Source: Desulfofundulus kuznetsovii DSM 6115 (GTDB lineage Bacteria; Bacillota; Desulfotomaculia; Desulfotomaculales; Desulfovirgulaceae). Taken from it: a DNA stretch of 64,000 bases. Below, piece after piece: positions 8,514-18,850 of the stretch. The first letter of the stretch is position 1. Each line of letters begins with the position of its first letter. Below the pieces are notes generated by a model. That model was not told the DNA's origin. It worked only from the letters and a program-made list of their open reading frames with translations, and made no database searches. The position numbers and the translations under genes were made by a program. The DNA lies in NCBI RefSeq assembly GCF_000214705.1, contig NC_015573.1, forward strand, positions 322,501 to 386,500. The letters run 5' to 3'.

Positions 8514-9938
8514 GTGAACCTTTTTGCCGTCATCCCGGAGCGGTTTTTTTCGGTCCTGGCCAGCCCCTTAAAGCAGGACTACGCGGCCATCCTGTTCCGC
8601 ATTTACGACCAGTACCAGCTGACCACCTTCGGGATGGAACGGGATGTGGTCATCGACCTGATTGTTGACTATATAGAGCAGAAGGACGGCTTTTTTGAAC
8701 AGGCCCTGGCCGACGAGATCTGGGAGGAATCCCTGGATACGCCGGCCGGGCCCCGGGAAAGGGCCGCCTTTATCCTGCGCAAGCTGGAGGCCACAGGCTG
8801 GGTGGTCAGCGAGGTGTACAGCAATTACGTGCAGTACATCAGCCTGCCCGATTATGCCATAAAAATTCTGGATGTACTGGACAAGATCCGCCGCCACCGG
8901 CAGGTGGAATACCAGGGATATGTTTATGCCACCTACACTTTGCTCCATTCCGAGGAGGCCGACCGCCAGGGCAACCTGGCCCTGGAAAAGGCCTATGAGC
9001 AGACCGAGCAACTGATCAACGGTTTGAAGTCCCTAAATCACAACATTAAGCGTTACATTGAGCGGGTCCTGGCGGAAAAGGAGCCCCGGGAGATTTTAAA
9101 GATTCATTTTCAAGACTACATGGAGGAAATTATCGACCGCAGCTATCACCGCCTGAAAACTTCGGACAACGTTTCCCGTTACCGTCCGAAGATTATTGCC
9201 CGTTTGAACCAGTGGTACAACGATGCGGCCTGGGTGGACCGGACGGCCGGTCTGGAAGTGCAGCGGGAGCGTTTTCCGGATCTGCCCACGGCGCGGCAGG
9301 AGATTTACCGCCGTATTGACTACATCCGCCAGGCCTACATCGGCCTGGACGACCTGCTGGATGAAATCGACCGGCGCAATGCCCGCTATGCCAACGCTTC
9401 CTTCCAGCAGTTGAAGTACATCCTCAACAGCAGTAAAGACGTGGAAGGCCAGCTGATGGAAATTTTAAAGTTCCTGGCCGGGCTGCGCGCGCAGGAGGGC
9501 ATGCGCCCGGACGACCTCCTTCCGGAAGAGCTGGGTCGCTTGTTCAGCCTCTTCACCCAGGGATTTCTGGACCGGGAATCCCTTTATACCGGTAGGGAGG
9601 CGGCCAGGCAGCACCAGCCCCGGGAAGTGCAGGAGCTGGAGGAAATTGACCCGGAACGCCGCAGGGAGCGGCTGCGCTCCTTCCGGCAGCAGCTGGAAAG
9701 GCGCATGACCCGGGAGAAGATCAACGCCTGGGTGATGGAAAAACTGGCCGGGCGGAAGGAGATCTGCGCCCGGGAGCTGGGCATCGAGGATGTGGAGGAA
9801 TTTATCAAACTGATCTATGCTACGGCTTACGGGCGTTCGCGCCAGGTAGGTTACCGGGTGCACCGGGATGGGAGGCCCCGGGTATCTGCGGCCGGCGGCC
9901 GCTTTGAATTTAGAGATTTGCGTTTTGAAAGAAAATAA
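8514..9938 (+). CDS. jetA: Wadjet defence protein JetA
   Basis: JetA is the kleisin-like subunit of Wadjet, an SMC-type complex that senses and cleaves small circular DNA such as plasmids. The 474-residue product begins NLFAVIPERFFSVLASP, the usual opening of the DUF5716-type JetA, and continues with helical, charged regions (IEQKDGFFEQA, LLDEIDRRNARYANAS) and a basic C-terminus. GTG at 8514 is chosen because GGAGGGG precedes it by eight bases and it matches family starts; an ATG at 8403 in frame would add an unusual extension. First gene of jetABCD. Confidence 0.9.
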   Translation: MNLFAVIPERFFSVLASPLKQDYAAILFRIYDQYQLTTFGMERDVVIDLIVDYIEQKDGFFEQALADEIWEESLDTPAGPRERAAFILRKLEATGWVVSEVYSNYVQYISLPDYAIKILDVLDKIRRHRQVEYQGYVYATYTLLHSEEADRQGNLALEKAYEQTEQLINGLKSLNHNIKRYIERVLAEKEPREILKIHFQDYMEEIIDRSYHRLKTSDNVSRYRPKIIARLNQWYNDAAWVDRTAGLEVQRERFPDLPTARQEIYRRIDYIRQAYIGLDDLLDEIDRRNARYANASFQQLKYILNSSKDVEGQLMEILKFLAGLRAQEGMRPDDLLPEELGRLFSLFTQGFLDRESLYTGREAARQHQPREVQELEEIDPERRRERLRSFRQQLERRMTREKINAWVMEKLAGRKEICARELGIEDVEEFIKLIYATAYGRSRQVGYRVHRDGRPRVSAAGGRFEFRDLRFERK

Positions 9939-9953
9939 GGAAGGGCGAGCCAG

Positions 9954-10580
9954 ATGGAACTGCTGGAACAGTGGAACCGCCTGCTTCCGGCGGAGCGGGA
10001 AGAGTTTACCCGGGTGGTGAACAGGCTTCTCTCCTGCACATTCATCACCCGCAAGAACGAAGAAAACCGCCGGGACTACTACTTTATTGAACGGCACGAA
10101 GACCTCCTGCGGGCCTATTTGAAGCTGGGAGGCTGGAGCCTGGAAGGAGACCGGGCCTATGGGGTCTACCGTGTTTTCAGCGATTTCGCCTATAACCGGC
10201 TGCGCTTGAAACTGGAAGAAAGCATTATCATCCTCATCCTGCGCCTCTGCTACGAAGAAAAACGCCGTCAAATCAACGTGACGGAGAACATAATGATTAC
10301 CGTGCGGGAGATCCAGGACAAGTATGCGGCCCTCAAAATACGCAACCGGCCCATTGACAAAAAAACCCTGCGGGAAACCATGGGCCTGCTCAAGCGTTTC
10401 AACATCCTGCGGGTGCTGGACGGGGAGGTTACCGATCCCGACTGCCGCCTGGAGGTGTTTCCCACCATTCTCTTCGCCCTGCGGGTGGAGGACATCCGGC
10501 AGGTGTACGAAAAGCTGGATACCTACCGCCAGGCCGGGGCGGAAGAAGGGCGGGAAGAGGAAAACGGAAATATGCAGTAG
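9954..10580 (+). CDS. jetB: Wadjet defence protein JetB
   Basis: The 208-residue DUF4194-type protein is a MukE-like partner that bridges JetA and JetC. Recognisable features are the RVVNRLLSCTFITRKNE start, RDYYFIERHEDLLRAYLKLGGW, and the winged-helix stretch RLCYEEKRRQ. The later part, LRVLDGE then LEVFPTILFAL, is also typical. It begins 15 bases after jetA and ends exactly where a dispersed repeat begins, so its last residues (EEGREEENGNMQ) may have been shaped by the insertion. Confidence 0.9.
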   Translation: MELLEQWNRLLPAEREEFTRVVNRLLSCTFITRKNEENRRDYYFIERHEDLLRAYLKLGGWSLEGDRAYGVYRVFSDFAYNRLRLKLEESIIILILRLCYEEKRRQINVTENIMITVREIQDKYAALKIRNRPIDKKTLRETMGLLKRFNILRVLDGEVTDPDCRLEVFPTILFALRVEDIRQVYEKLDTYRQAGAEEGREEENGNMQ

Positions 10581-10871
10581 AACCGTTGCAGGAAGGATGC
10601 GGCGCTGTCCGGAGCGAACGACTTGCGAAGCGCCGGTAACAGCACCCGGCGAAGCCAGGTTGCCGGCTCGGCTCTCGAGGACGCATGATAAGCTGTCTGG
10701 AAGAAAACTTTTTAAGACATATTGTTTCAAGAGTCACAACGAAGAATGATTAGTGGCGGGCAATCCGCAGAGAGCCAGAGCCGGCCCGAAGCGAGCCGCG
10801 GTGCTGTCGGCGCGAAGCACTGGAGTGAGCGGGGACAGCGCCGCATCCAGCCAGGTTCACTGAGTGCTGAG
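10581..10871 (+). repeat. MITE-like dispersed repeat, copy B, between jetB and jetC
   Basis: A 16-bp perfect inverted repeat, GGATGCGGCGCTGTCC at 10595-10610 and its complement at 10833-10848, bounds the element. The right half (about 10710-10860) matches copy C at 36335-36480 in reverse complement, including the shared GAAGAATGATTAGT and GGAGTGAGCGGG segments. It starts at the base after the jetB stop and ends just before the jetC ribosome site. It fills the only large gap in the operon and shows no ORF of its own. Confidence 0.82.
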
Positions 10872-10883
10872 GAGCTGGTGTAA

Positions 10884-13800
10884 TTGAAAGAATTAACCGG
10901 CATCAGGTTAATCAACTGGCACTATTTTACCAACGAAACCATACGCATCCGGGGCAGCACCCTGATCACCGGGGACAACGGCAGCGGCAAATCCACCATT
11001 CTGGACGCCATCCAGTACGTGCTGGTGGCCGACCTGCGGCGGGTTAAATTTAACATTTCCGCCTTTGACGAGACCAGGCGGGATCTGCTGGGTTACGTGC
11101 GCTGCAAGACCGGGCGGGACAGCGAGAGCGGCCGCAAGTACGAGCGCCAGGGCGACATTACTTCCTATGTGGTCCTGGAATTCTACGATACCTCCAGAAA
11201 GAACTACTTCCTTTTGGGGGCGGTCATTGATTCCTACGCCGATGACGTGACCTATGAAAGCCGTTTTTTCAAAATCGAGGACTGCCGCCTGGACGACAGC
11301 CTTTTTTTAGCGGGCAAGCACCCCCGCAATATCCGGGAGTTCCGGGCCGCGGTGAGGGAACGCAAGGCCACCATTTATCCCACGGTGGAAAAATACCAGG
11401 CCGATTTGCTCCACAAGCTGGGTTCCCTGGGGGACCGGTTCTTTACCCTTTTCGTAAAGGCCATCTCCTTTAAGCCGATAACGGACATCCGCCAGTTTGT
11501 TTACTCCTACGTGCTGGAGGAGAAGCAAATAAATATTGATATCATGCGGGAGAACCTCCAGCGCTACAAGGAGTACAGCGACCTGGCGGCCCAGACCAGG
11601 GAGAAAATAGCCGCTCTGGAAAGTATCCGGGAAAAATACCAGGAGATCCAGCGGGACCGGGAAAGGGCCCTGATCCAGGATTACGTGATCCTGCGGGCCA
11701 ACCGGGACGGGGTGGCGGCCAGCCTGCAGGCCAATCTGGAACAGGCCCGGGCCCTGGAAGAAGAGCTGGCCCGGTTGAGCCAGGCTCTGGACGGGGCCAG
11801 GGAACGGTTGAAACGCTGCCGGGAGGAGGAGCGGTCCTACCGGGACGCCCTGGCGGCCAATACCACCTGGCAGCTGGTGGAGCGTTTGAAAGGTGAGATC
11901 CGCGCCCTCAAGGAACGGGTGAAGGAACTGTCCCGCGCTTGCAGCCAGGTAGCTGAAACCGCCCGGGAAGAATGCCGGGTGCTGGCGCAACTCCTGGACG
12001 AGGCGGGGGAAGATTTGCTTTTACCGGCTGAGCGCAGTATACTCGCGGAGCTGGTGGACGGGCTCCAGGGGCTGGCCGCGGGCGGTGACGGGCAACCCCT
12101 GCCGCCCGGTGACGGGGAAGCTCTCGATGCCCTGGGCCGGTTGATTGACCGGGGCCGGGAAACCCTGGGGAAGGTACGGGAAAGGGTGCAGGAACAGGCC
12201 TGGGAAATCCGGCGCAAGCTGAAGGAGCTGGATCAGGAGGAGCAAACCCTGCAGCAGGAACTGGCCAGCCTGCGCAACAAGAAGCATATTTACGACCGCA
12301 AGGTGACCGACCTGCGGGATCTGATCCGGGAGAAATTCCGCGCCGTGAAAGGCATTGACGTGGAGCCCAGGGTGCTCTGCGAGCTTCTGGAAGTTCCCGA
12401 CGAGAAGTGGCAGGACGCGGTGGAGGGCTGGCTCAACACCCGGCGCTTCGACCTGATTGTGGAGCCGGAACATTTTGATTATGCCCTTTCCGTATATGAA
12501 AAACACAAAAAGGAACGGCGCATCTCAGGGGTGGGCCTGGTCAATACCGGCCGGGTGTTGAAGTACTTGAACCGCATTGAACCCAACTCCCTGGCCTGCG
12601 AGGTGCGCTCCCAGAACCGCTACGCCCTGGCCTACGTCCACCAGCTGATGGGCGACCTGATCAAGTGTGAAAATGAACAGGAACTGAAAAATTACCGCCG
12701 GGCCATTACCCCGACCTGCATGACCTACAGCAATCATACCGCCCGTCAGATTAAATTTGAAGTTTACGAAACTCCCTTTATCGGTGAACGGGCCTATGCC
12801 CGCCAGATTGCCCGCAAAGAGGCCCGCCTGCAGGAGATTGCCGCGGCGCGGAAGGAATTGCTCCCCCGGTTGGAGAGGCTGGAAAGGCTGAGCCAGACGA
12901 CAAGCGGCCGGGACGAACACTACATTTTCCTGAAAGAGCGCCGGGGGACGTGGCTGGAACTGGCCGCGTTACGGCAGGATCTGTCCGCCAGGGAACGGGA
13001 ACTGGCCGGGGTGGATACTTCAGGCATTGACGCCTTGCAGCAAAAGCTGGATCAACTGGAACTGGAAATGGACGCCTTGAACGGCCGGATTGAGAAATAT
13101 AACCAGCGGCAGGGAGAATTACTGACCACCCTGGAACAGAAGAGAACGGAACGGGTGACCCTGGAAGACGAGCATGCCCGGCTGGAAGAGGAGTTCCGGC
13201 AGTTTTGCTCCTTGAACCCCCGTGTTGTGCCCGAGGGGGAAAGGCGTTACGCCCGGGAGATCCGGCGCCATTCGCCCCAGGAGGTGGCGGCCAACTTCGC
13301 CCACAACCGCAAGAGCGTGGAAACGCTTATTCTTAACAAGGAAAAGGCCCTGGAACTCCTCAAGGCCGAATATAACAATAAGTACCAGTTCGGCGGGCGA
13401 ATAGAAGCGGATGAGAATGACGAGTGGGTACAGGAGTATAAGAAACTGGTGGAAAGCGAGCTGCCCGCATATGAGGAAAAAATCAACCAGGCCAAAAAGG
13501 AAGCCGAGGAGGAGTTCAAGGAGCACTTCATCTACAAGCTGCGGGAGAACATTCAAAACGCCCGCAATGAATTTGACTTCTTGAACGAAGCTTTAAAGGA
13601 TATTTCCTTTGGCGGAGATAAATACCGTTTTCTGGTATACCCTTCCGAAAGGCACCGCAAGTTCTACCAGATGCTGGAGGATACGGAAATGGTGGAGGGA
13701 GGTGTCTCCCTTTTTGACAGTGTTTTTCAGCAGCGGCACCGGGAGGCCCTGGACGAGCTGTTTGATAAAATCATCAACCTGCCGCCCAGGTACCTGCCCG

Positions 13801-14255
13801 AAAGCATTGCGGAATACACCGATTACCGTAGTTTTCTGGATTATGATATCAAAATTACCCATGCCAGCGGTGAAACCTCTACCTTCAGCAAGGTCTGCCG
13901 GGAAAAGTCGGGGGGCGAGACCCAGACCCCCTATTACGTGGCCATTGTGGCTTCCTTTGCCCAGCTCTACCGCGCCAAGACCAACCGGGACAGCATCCGG
14001 TTGATGCTCTTTGACGAGGCCTTCAACCGGATGGATATCGACCGTATGGAAAATTCCCTGCGCTTTATCAATGAAATGGGCATGCAGGCCATCATCGCCG
14101 CCCCTACCGACAAGTGCGAGTTTATCAGCCCCCATGTACCCACCACCCTTTTGGTGATGCGCGACGGGAAAAACAGCTGGATAGAGGATTACAAGCAGTT
14201 TAAGGAAGCGGTTGGCGAAAGCCGGATCGAGGCGGCGGAAAGGGCGGCGGGTTGA
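10884..14255 (+). CDS. jetC: Wadjet defence protein JetC (SMC-like ATPase)
   Basis: The motor of the Wadjet loop-extruding complex, 1123 residues. Walker A is GDNGSGKST near residues 32-40, and two long coiled coils (about 230-450 and 640-900) flank a hinge-like region. The ABC signature KSGGETQTP lies near residue 1007 and Walker B LMLFDEAFNRMD near 1040, so the ATPase head is complete. The TTG start at 10884 follows GAGGAG. It overlaps the jetD start. The gene resembles MukB more than canonical SMC in its short head and signature spacing. Confidence 0.93.
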   Translation: MKELTGIRLINWHYFTNETIRIRGSTLITGDNGSGKSTILDAIQYVLVADLRRVKFNISAFDETRRDLLGYVRCKTGRDSESGRKYERQGDITSYVVLEFYDTSRKNYFLLGAVIDSYADDVTYESRFFKIEDCRLDDSLFLAGKHPRNIREFRAAVRERKATIYPTVEKYQADLLHKLGSLGDRFFTLFVKAISFKPITDIRQFVYSYVLEEKQINIDIMRENLQRYKEYSDLAAQTREKIAALESIREKYQEIQRDRERALIQDYVILRANRDGVAASLQANLEQARALEEELARLSQALDGARERLKRCREEERSYRDALAANTTWQLVERLKGEIRALKERVKELSRACSQVAETAREECRVLAQLLDEAGEDLLLPAERSILAELVDGLQGLAAGGDGQPLPPGDGEALDALGRLIDRGRETLGKVRERVQEQAWEIRRKLKELDQEEQTLQQELASLRNKKHIYDRKVTDLRDLIREKFRAVKGIDVEPRVLCELLEVPDEKWQDAVEGWLNTRRFDLIVEPEHFDYALSVYEKHKKERRISGVGLVNTGRVLKYLNRIEPNSLACEVRSQNRYALAYVHQLMGDLIKCENEQELKNYRRAITPTCMTYSNHTARQIKFEVYETPFIGERAYARQIARKEARLQEIAAARKELLPRLERLERLSQTTSGRDEHYIFLKERRGTWLELAALRQDLSARERELAGVDTSGIDALQQKLDQLELEMDALNGRIEKYNQRQGELLTTLEQKRTERVTLEDEHARLEEEFRQFCSLNPRVVPEGERRYAREIRRHSPQEVAANFAHNRKSVETLILNKEKALELLKAEYNNKYQFGGRIEADENDEWVQEYKKLVESELPAYEEKINQAKKEAEEEFKEHFIYKLRENIQNARNEFDFLNEALKDISFGGDKYRFLVYPSERHRKFYQMLEDTEMVEGGVSLFDSVFQQRHREALDELFDKIINLPPRYLPESIAEYTDYRSFLDYDIKITHASGETSTFSKVCREKSGGETQTPYYVAIVASFAQLYRAKTNRDSIRLMLFDEAFNRMDIDRMENSLRFINEMGMQAIIAAPTDKCEFISPHVPTTLLVMRDGKNSWIEDYKQFKEAVGESRIEAAERAAG

Positions 14256-15553
14256 TGGCCATGGACTACGAACGCTATATTCTGGAGACTCTGCTGGACA
14301 AGTATGAGCGCAGCGCCCTGGCCAGGGGCAAAGGGGGCAACCGCCGCATCTGGCTTCATTTCAACCAGCGTACCATGCCCCGTTATTTTGACGATACCAC
14401 CGCCCGGTATAAGGAAGAGATCAATGGGGCCGCCCTGGCTTTGGAGCGCCGGGGGTTAATTGAGATTCGCTGGGTCAAGTTTGAGGAAAACAATCTCATC
14501 GAGAAAGTGGCCTTAAATACTGGCCGCCTGGACGAGGCCTACGCCCGGCTGAAACGGCGTCCCAGGGCGGAGCAATTCCAGGAACTGGCCCGCCTGGCCA
14601 GGCACTATGCCCGGGGGGCGGCCCCCTGGGCGCAGGAATTCTTCCATACTGTTGCCCGGCGGCTGGAAGAAGGGGAAAGCCAGCCCTACCTGAATCCCGC
14701 GGACCGGGAGCATGCGGAGCAGCTTTTTATGGTCATTCGGGAGATCAGCCTTCTGCAGGAAGAGATACCCAGGCGGGTTTTCAGCCTGCGGGTGCTGGGC
14801 AACAGCAAGGCTTTTAACAATCTGGCTCCAACTGTGGTGCGAATTGTCCGGGATTTCCACCCGGACTGGGGTAAAGACGGCGGGGGAAAAGAGACCGCCC
14901 TTACTGCCGCAGAGGTCAATCAGGTCCTGGCCGAAGTGGGGGTTGTGGACAACCCCCAGCACATTTTCATCAGCGGCGGCCTGGAATTTGCTGTCGAAGG
15001 CCGTACCCTCCGGGTGGGAGATTTTTCCCCAGACCTGGGGTTGCCGGCGGAGATGGTGGACCGGTTGACGGTCAAAAATGTTGCCGCCGATTACATTATC
15101 ACCATTGAAAACCTGACCCCCTTCTACCGGTTTGTAAAGACCTGCCGCGACCAATTTCTGGCCATATACCTGGGGGGTTATCATAACGCGGTTCGCCGGC
15201 GGTTTCTGAGTAAGCTGCGGGAATATCTGGCCGGTACTGGCCGGGCGGTGCCGTTTTACCACTGGGGTGACATTGACTACGGGGGGTTTTCCATCTTTGT
15301 CCACCTGCAGAAGCGCTGCCTGCCCGGACTGAAGCCCCTGTACATGGATGTGCCCACCCTGGAACAATACCGCCGGTTTGCTTCGCCCTTTACCCCGGCA
15401 TACGGCCGGCGCCTCCGTTCTCTGCTGGAAGATCCGGATTACCGCCTCTTCCACCCCGTGATTCAAAAAATGCTCCAGGAGGGCCTGCGCCTGGAACAGG
15501 AGTGTGTGGAGCCGCCGTCCTCCCTTGGTGAACCGGGGGAGCGAAAGGTGTAA
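14255..15553 (+). CDS. jetD: Wadjet defence protein JetD (Toprim nuclease)
   Basis: JetD is the nuclease of Wadjet, cutting extruded plasmid DNA with a topoisomerase-VI-like Toprim domain. The 432-residue product has the DUF3322-type N-terminus (WLHFNQRTMPRYFDDT) and a C-terminal Toprim fold with Glu in IITIENLTPF (near residue 284) and the Asp pair in HWGDIDYGG (near 338). All acidic residues expected for metal binding are present. ATG 14255 overlaps the jetC stop by one base; ATG 14261 is also possible. With jetABC it forms a complete system. Confidence 0.92.
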   Translation: MAMDYERYILETLLDKYERSALARGKGGNRRIWLHFNQRTMPRYFDDTTARYKEEINGAALALERRGLIEIRWVKFEENNLIEKVALNTGRLDEAYARLKRRPRAEQFQELARLARHYARGAAPWAQEFFHTVARRLEEGESQPYLNPADREHAEQLFMVIREISLLQEEIPRRVFSLRVLGNSKAFNNLAPTVVRIVRDFHPDWGKDGGGKETALTAAEVNQVLAEVGVVDNPQHIFISGGLEFAVEGRTLRVGDFSPDLGLPAEMVDRLTVKNVAADYIITIENLTPFYRFVKTCRDQFLAIYLGGYHNAVRRRFLSKLREYLAGTGRAVPFYHWGDIDYGGFSIFVHLQKRCLPGLKPLYMDVPTLEQYRRFASPFTPAYGRRLRSLLEDPDYRLFHPVIQKMLQEGLRLEQECVEPPSSLGEPGERKV

Positions 15554-15636
15554 AATTGCCCGGTTGGAAGGAAATTTTAGCTAAGGAATCGAATAGGTTA
15601 AAAAGTTAAGGTATAAATTATAAAGAGGTGAAAATT

Positions 15637-15978
15637 ATGGACGTACAAAAAACACTGGAGAACTTTAACCAGGGTGTGGGCAAGCTGGCCAAAGAGCTGC
15701 CCAGGGTTATGAAGGGATTCCGGGATTTGCACGAAGCCGTCATCAGCGACGGAGCCCTCAGCGCCAAACAAAAGGAGTTAATTGCCATAGGCATTGCTGT
15801 GGCCATAAGGTGCCACTACTGCATAGCCGTCCATGTGGCAAAGGCCCTGGAGCTGGGCGCCACCAGGGAAGAAATTATGGAAGCCGTTGGCGTGGCCGTA
15901 TTGATGGGCGGCGGACCGGCGGCTGCCTACGCCACGGAAGTCCTGCAGGTACTGGACTCCCTGGCGGGAAAAAGTTAG
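15637..15978 (+). CDS. carboxymuconolactone decarboxylase/AhpD-like protein
   Basis: A 113-residue CMD-family protein. The CHYCIAVHVAKALELGAT segment contains the CxxCxxxH motif of AhpD-type peroxidase partners, here with two cysteines at the helix start. Such proteins are alkylhydroperoxidase-like thiol enzymes or of unknown role; true muconolactone decarboxylase activity is unlikely. The ATG at 15637 has AAAGAGGTG seven bases upstream. It stands alone after jetD and before a terminator. Confidence 0.85.
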   Translation: MDVQKTLENFNQGVGKLAKELPRVMKGFRDLHEAVISDGALSAKQKELIAIGIAVAIRCHYCIAVHVAKALELGATREEIMEAVGVAVLMGGGPAAAYATEVLQVLDSLAGKS

Positions 15979-16078
15979 GGATGTTCCCTGCCCTGTTTGC
16001 AGGCAATATACTCGTTCTTGAGAGGATTTATCTGTTGAAATATACATAATTTGGTCTCTTTCCTGGCATGGTTGCTGC

Positions 16079-16103
16079 CCGTCTTTTTAAGGACGGTTTT
16101 TTT
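16079..16103 (+). terminator. short hairpin with T run
   Basis: CCGTC (16079-16083) pairs with GACGG (16092-16096), followed by seven T. The segment from TTTTAAGGACGG to TGCCCCCAAAAG recurs at 39287-39320, so it may be part of a repeated element. The rest of the 454-bp gap up to the regulator holds only AT-rich sequence. Confidence 0.55.
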
Positions 16104-16431
16104 GTGCCCCCAAAAGCTTCCTCCTAATAAGGCAAGGCCGCTATGGGTGGCCTGAGTACTTCCCTTTTTCGCTTGGCAGTGGTAATCTAAAAGTAGACCG
16201 CTGTAGCGAGCAAAAAGGTGCCTGCGATTTCTATTAGTTCTTGCCGCGTTCAGGAGATGGTATACCCTTTCAATGTCAAAAAAAACAGCTGTTGATTTTT
16301 CATAAATTTTAAACATTAGGTAAAAGTAAAAAATGTATTTGTAATATGAAAATATTGCTAATTATTAAAACATGTCTTATTAGTAAATTCTACTCCAGGT
16401 TATATATCTTTCGAAAGGAGGCAGCTCAGAA

Positions 16432-18357
16432 ATGTCCGGTGTTCGCATAGGTGTAGTTTCGACGTATCCTGAATTATCAGAACTGATACAAAAGTTGGCC
16501 CATGACATGAATTTGGATTTAGAGTTAAGGGAAGCTGTACTGGATGAGGGTGTTTCGCATGCCTACCAATTGGAGCGAAATGGAGTGGACGTTATAATTA
16601 GCCGGGGTGCAACGGGGAAGAAAATTAAAAAAGCAGTTTCTCTACCTGTGGTTCTAATTGAGATTACTCCGTTTGATGTTCTTCAAGCTCTATATAGTGC
16701 AAAAGGTTTGGGGGAGAAGATTGCTTTTCTAGGCTACGGGCCACAGGATTTTAGCCCAAGCTTTAATAGTATCATTGAAATTTTAGATATAAATGTAGAA
16801 TGTTATCCTTATAATGATATATACGAAATGAATAATCAAATAAAAAAAATATTGAAATCAAATATTGATGTTGTAGTAAGTACAGGTTTATGTGTTTATG
16901 AAATGGCAAAAAAATCTGGAATTAATGCCGTCCTTGTCCAATCCGGTTATGATGCAATTTATAGTGCAATAATGCGTTCACTGGAAATAGTGCACGGTAT
17001 TCGCCGGGATCAAGAACGCTCTAGCAGGTTTCGATCTGTTCTTGAATTAACCAATGATGGAATTATAATTTTAGATGAAAATAAGCGCGTTTCGTTTATG
17101 AATCCTTCTGCAGAAAAGCTATTAGAAATAGATGCCGGAAAAGTTATAGGGCGTCATGTAAACGAATTGTATGAATTCCCTATCATGATGTCGTTATTTA
17201 ATACCTGTGATCAAAAAGAGGTTTTTAAAGAAATTGGGCGGAAACAGTTTTGGGTTAATACCATAACCGTGAATATCAGTGAGGGAAAAAGTGACTTACT
17301 GATAATGTTCCAAAGTGCGGACAGAATTCAGGTACTGGAACAAAATTTTCGGCGCCAGTTGTTTAAGAAAGGTTTAGTGGCCAAGCATACATTTGATGAT
17401 ATCATCGGAAATAGCTGTGTGCTACGAGATACCATTGACAGGGCAAAAAAATTTGCTGCCTCCAATGCGACTGTGCTGATATGTGGTGAAAGTGGTACTG
17501 GCAAAGAATTATTTGCTCAAAGTATTCACAATGAGAGCGAGAGGCGCAAAGCGCCATTTGTAGCTATAAACTGTGCTGCATTGCCTGAAAATCTGCTGGA
17601 AAGTGAATTATTCGGCTATGAGGAAGGGGCTTTTACCGGAGCCAAAAAAGGCGGCAAAATCGGGTTATTTGAAATAGCTCACGGCGGAACTATTTTTCTG
17701 GACGAAATTGGCGAAATGACATTACCTGTTCAAGCCAGGCTTTTGCGCGTTTTACAGGAACGTGAGATTATGAGGCTTGGCAGTGACAGGGTTATTCCAG
17801 TAGATGTAAGAATAATTGCGGCTACTAATTATGAATTGTTTTTGGCGGTAAAAGAAGGGAAATTTCGAAGTGATCTCTACCATCGCCTGGAAGTCCTCAA
17901 TTTAGACATCCCTCCCTTGCGGGCGAGAAAAGAAGATATCGAATTACTGGCTAATCATTTTATAAAGCAATTCAGTTGCGAGGTTAAAAAGGAGGTACCG
18001 CTTCTAAATAAAGTTGCTTTAGAAAAACTTATGGAATATGACTGGCCCGGTAACGTGAGGGAGTTGCAAAATGTTATTCAAAAATATGTCCTGCTGATTG
18101 AACCAGGCCAGAGTTGCGAAGAGTTGATTACCAGATTAATAAGCGAAAAAATAAGAAAATCTTATATCGTACCAGCTGGTGATAGTAGAAACACTATTAC
18201 TCTAAAAATTGGTAAACTGGAAGATATGGAACGGCAGGTTATAGAATATTTGCTGTCTACCGGCGCCAGCATTAAAGAAATATCGGAATTAACCGGCATA
18301 AGTCGAACAACATTGTGGCGCAAACTAAAAGCGCTGGATGAAGTAATGTTTCGTTAG
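16432..18357 (+). CDS. PrpR-like sigma-54 dependent activator
   Basis: A 641-residue enhancer-binding regulator. Residues 1-190 resemble the PrpR N-terminal sensor domain, a PAS domain ([24 protein letters not shown]) spans about 195-300, and an AAA+ domain follows with Walker A GESGTGKE near 351 and the sigma-54 contact loop GAFTGA near 400. A Fis-type HTH ([19 protein letters not shown]) ends the protein. A strong AAAGGAGG site precedes the ATG. It probably senses an acyl-CoA or carboxylate intermediate and drives the two -24/-12 promoters at 18460 and 24492. The gene looks AT-richer than the Wadjet and arg genes. Confidence 0.9.
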   Translation: MSGVRIGVVSTYPELSELIQKLAHDMNLDLELREAVLDEGVSHAYQLERNGVDVIISRGATGKKIKKAVSLPVVLIEITPFDVLQALYSAKGLGEKIAFLGYGPQDFSPSFNSIIEILDINVECYPYNDIYEMNNQIKKILKSNIDVVVSTGLCVYEMAKKSGINAVLVQSGYDAIYSAIMRSLEIVHGIRRDQERSSRFRSVLELTNDGIIILDENKRVSFMNPSAEKLLEIDAGKVIGRHVNELYEFPIMMSLFNTCDQKEVFKEIGRKQFWVNTITVNISEGKSDLLIMFQSADRIQVLEQNFRRQLFKKGLVAKHTFDDIIGNSCVLRDTIDRAKKFAASNATVLICGESGTGKELFAQSIHNESERRKAPFVAINCAALPENLLESELFGYEEGAFTGAKKGGKIGLFEIAHGGTIFLDEIGEMTLPVQARLLRVLQEREIMRLGSDRVIPVDVRIIAATNYELFLAVKEGKFRSDLYHRLEVLNLDIPPLRARKEDIELLANHFIKQFSCEVKKEVPLLNKVALEKLMEYDWPGNVRELQNVIQKYVLLIEPGQSCEELITRLISEKIRKSYIVPAGDSRNTITLKIGKLEDMERQVIEYLLSTGASIKEISELTGISRTTLWRKLKALDEVMFR

Positions 18358-18363
18358 GTAACA

Positions 18364-18406
18364 GCCAGGGTTTCAAAATGAAACACCCTCAGGCTTTTAT
18401 TTTTTT
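18364..18406 (+). terminator. terminator after sigma-54 activator
   Basis: AGGGTTTCA pairs with TGAAACACCCT around a short A-rich loop, extended by GCC/GGC, then a long T-rich tract ending in seven T at about 18400-18406. Confidence 0.75.
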
Positions 18407-18459
18407 GTTATACCTAATAATTCTGATTGCTTAATAATTTCTAAATTTAAATAAATATG

Positions 18460-18475
18460 TGGCATGAGAATTGCT
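18460..18475 (+). promoter_or_regulatory. sigma-54 (-24/-12) promoter before TAXI gene
   Basis: TGGCATGAGAATTGCT keeps GG and GC ten bases apart, as in the TGGCAC-N5-TTGC consensus. It lies about 375 bases before the TAXI binding-protein start and 100 bases after the activator gene. The intervening 18490-18850 leader has hairpin-prone GC-rich sequence but no gene that I can support. Confidence 0.8.
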
Positions 18476-18850
18476 GTACTTTTTACTTGAATAAAGATTA
18501 CAAAATTTATGACACTTCGCTGTTTCGAGCGGGTGAATTCGTGTTCGCTGCAATTTTTTTTGCGGTGGCTCACCGGAGTAAGAAGGAGAGCCCTGACGTG
18601 GAGAATGTTCATGCTGGTCCGGTCGGGCAAGAGACCTCAGGCAAAGCCGGGCTCCCCTGGCTTTTGAAAGCACGGGTGCAGAGCTTCGCGGTAGGGGCGG
18701 CTCCGGGAATGTTCTGGTTCCATCTGCTCGAGACAGTGAAGAAATAAATTTTTTCGCTGCAAGGGGGTGTTTTGGCATTAATGTTTTTCGAGTCATTTAA
18801 GAGAAGTGAGTTTTAAAAGAATTGTTTTGTGTACAAGGGGGGGTTAAAAA

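Noticed and set aside
18457-18747. 96-codon ORF downstream of the 18460 promoter
   Set aside because: It begins inside the promoter itself, has odd composition and no homology; likely chance.
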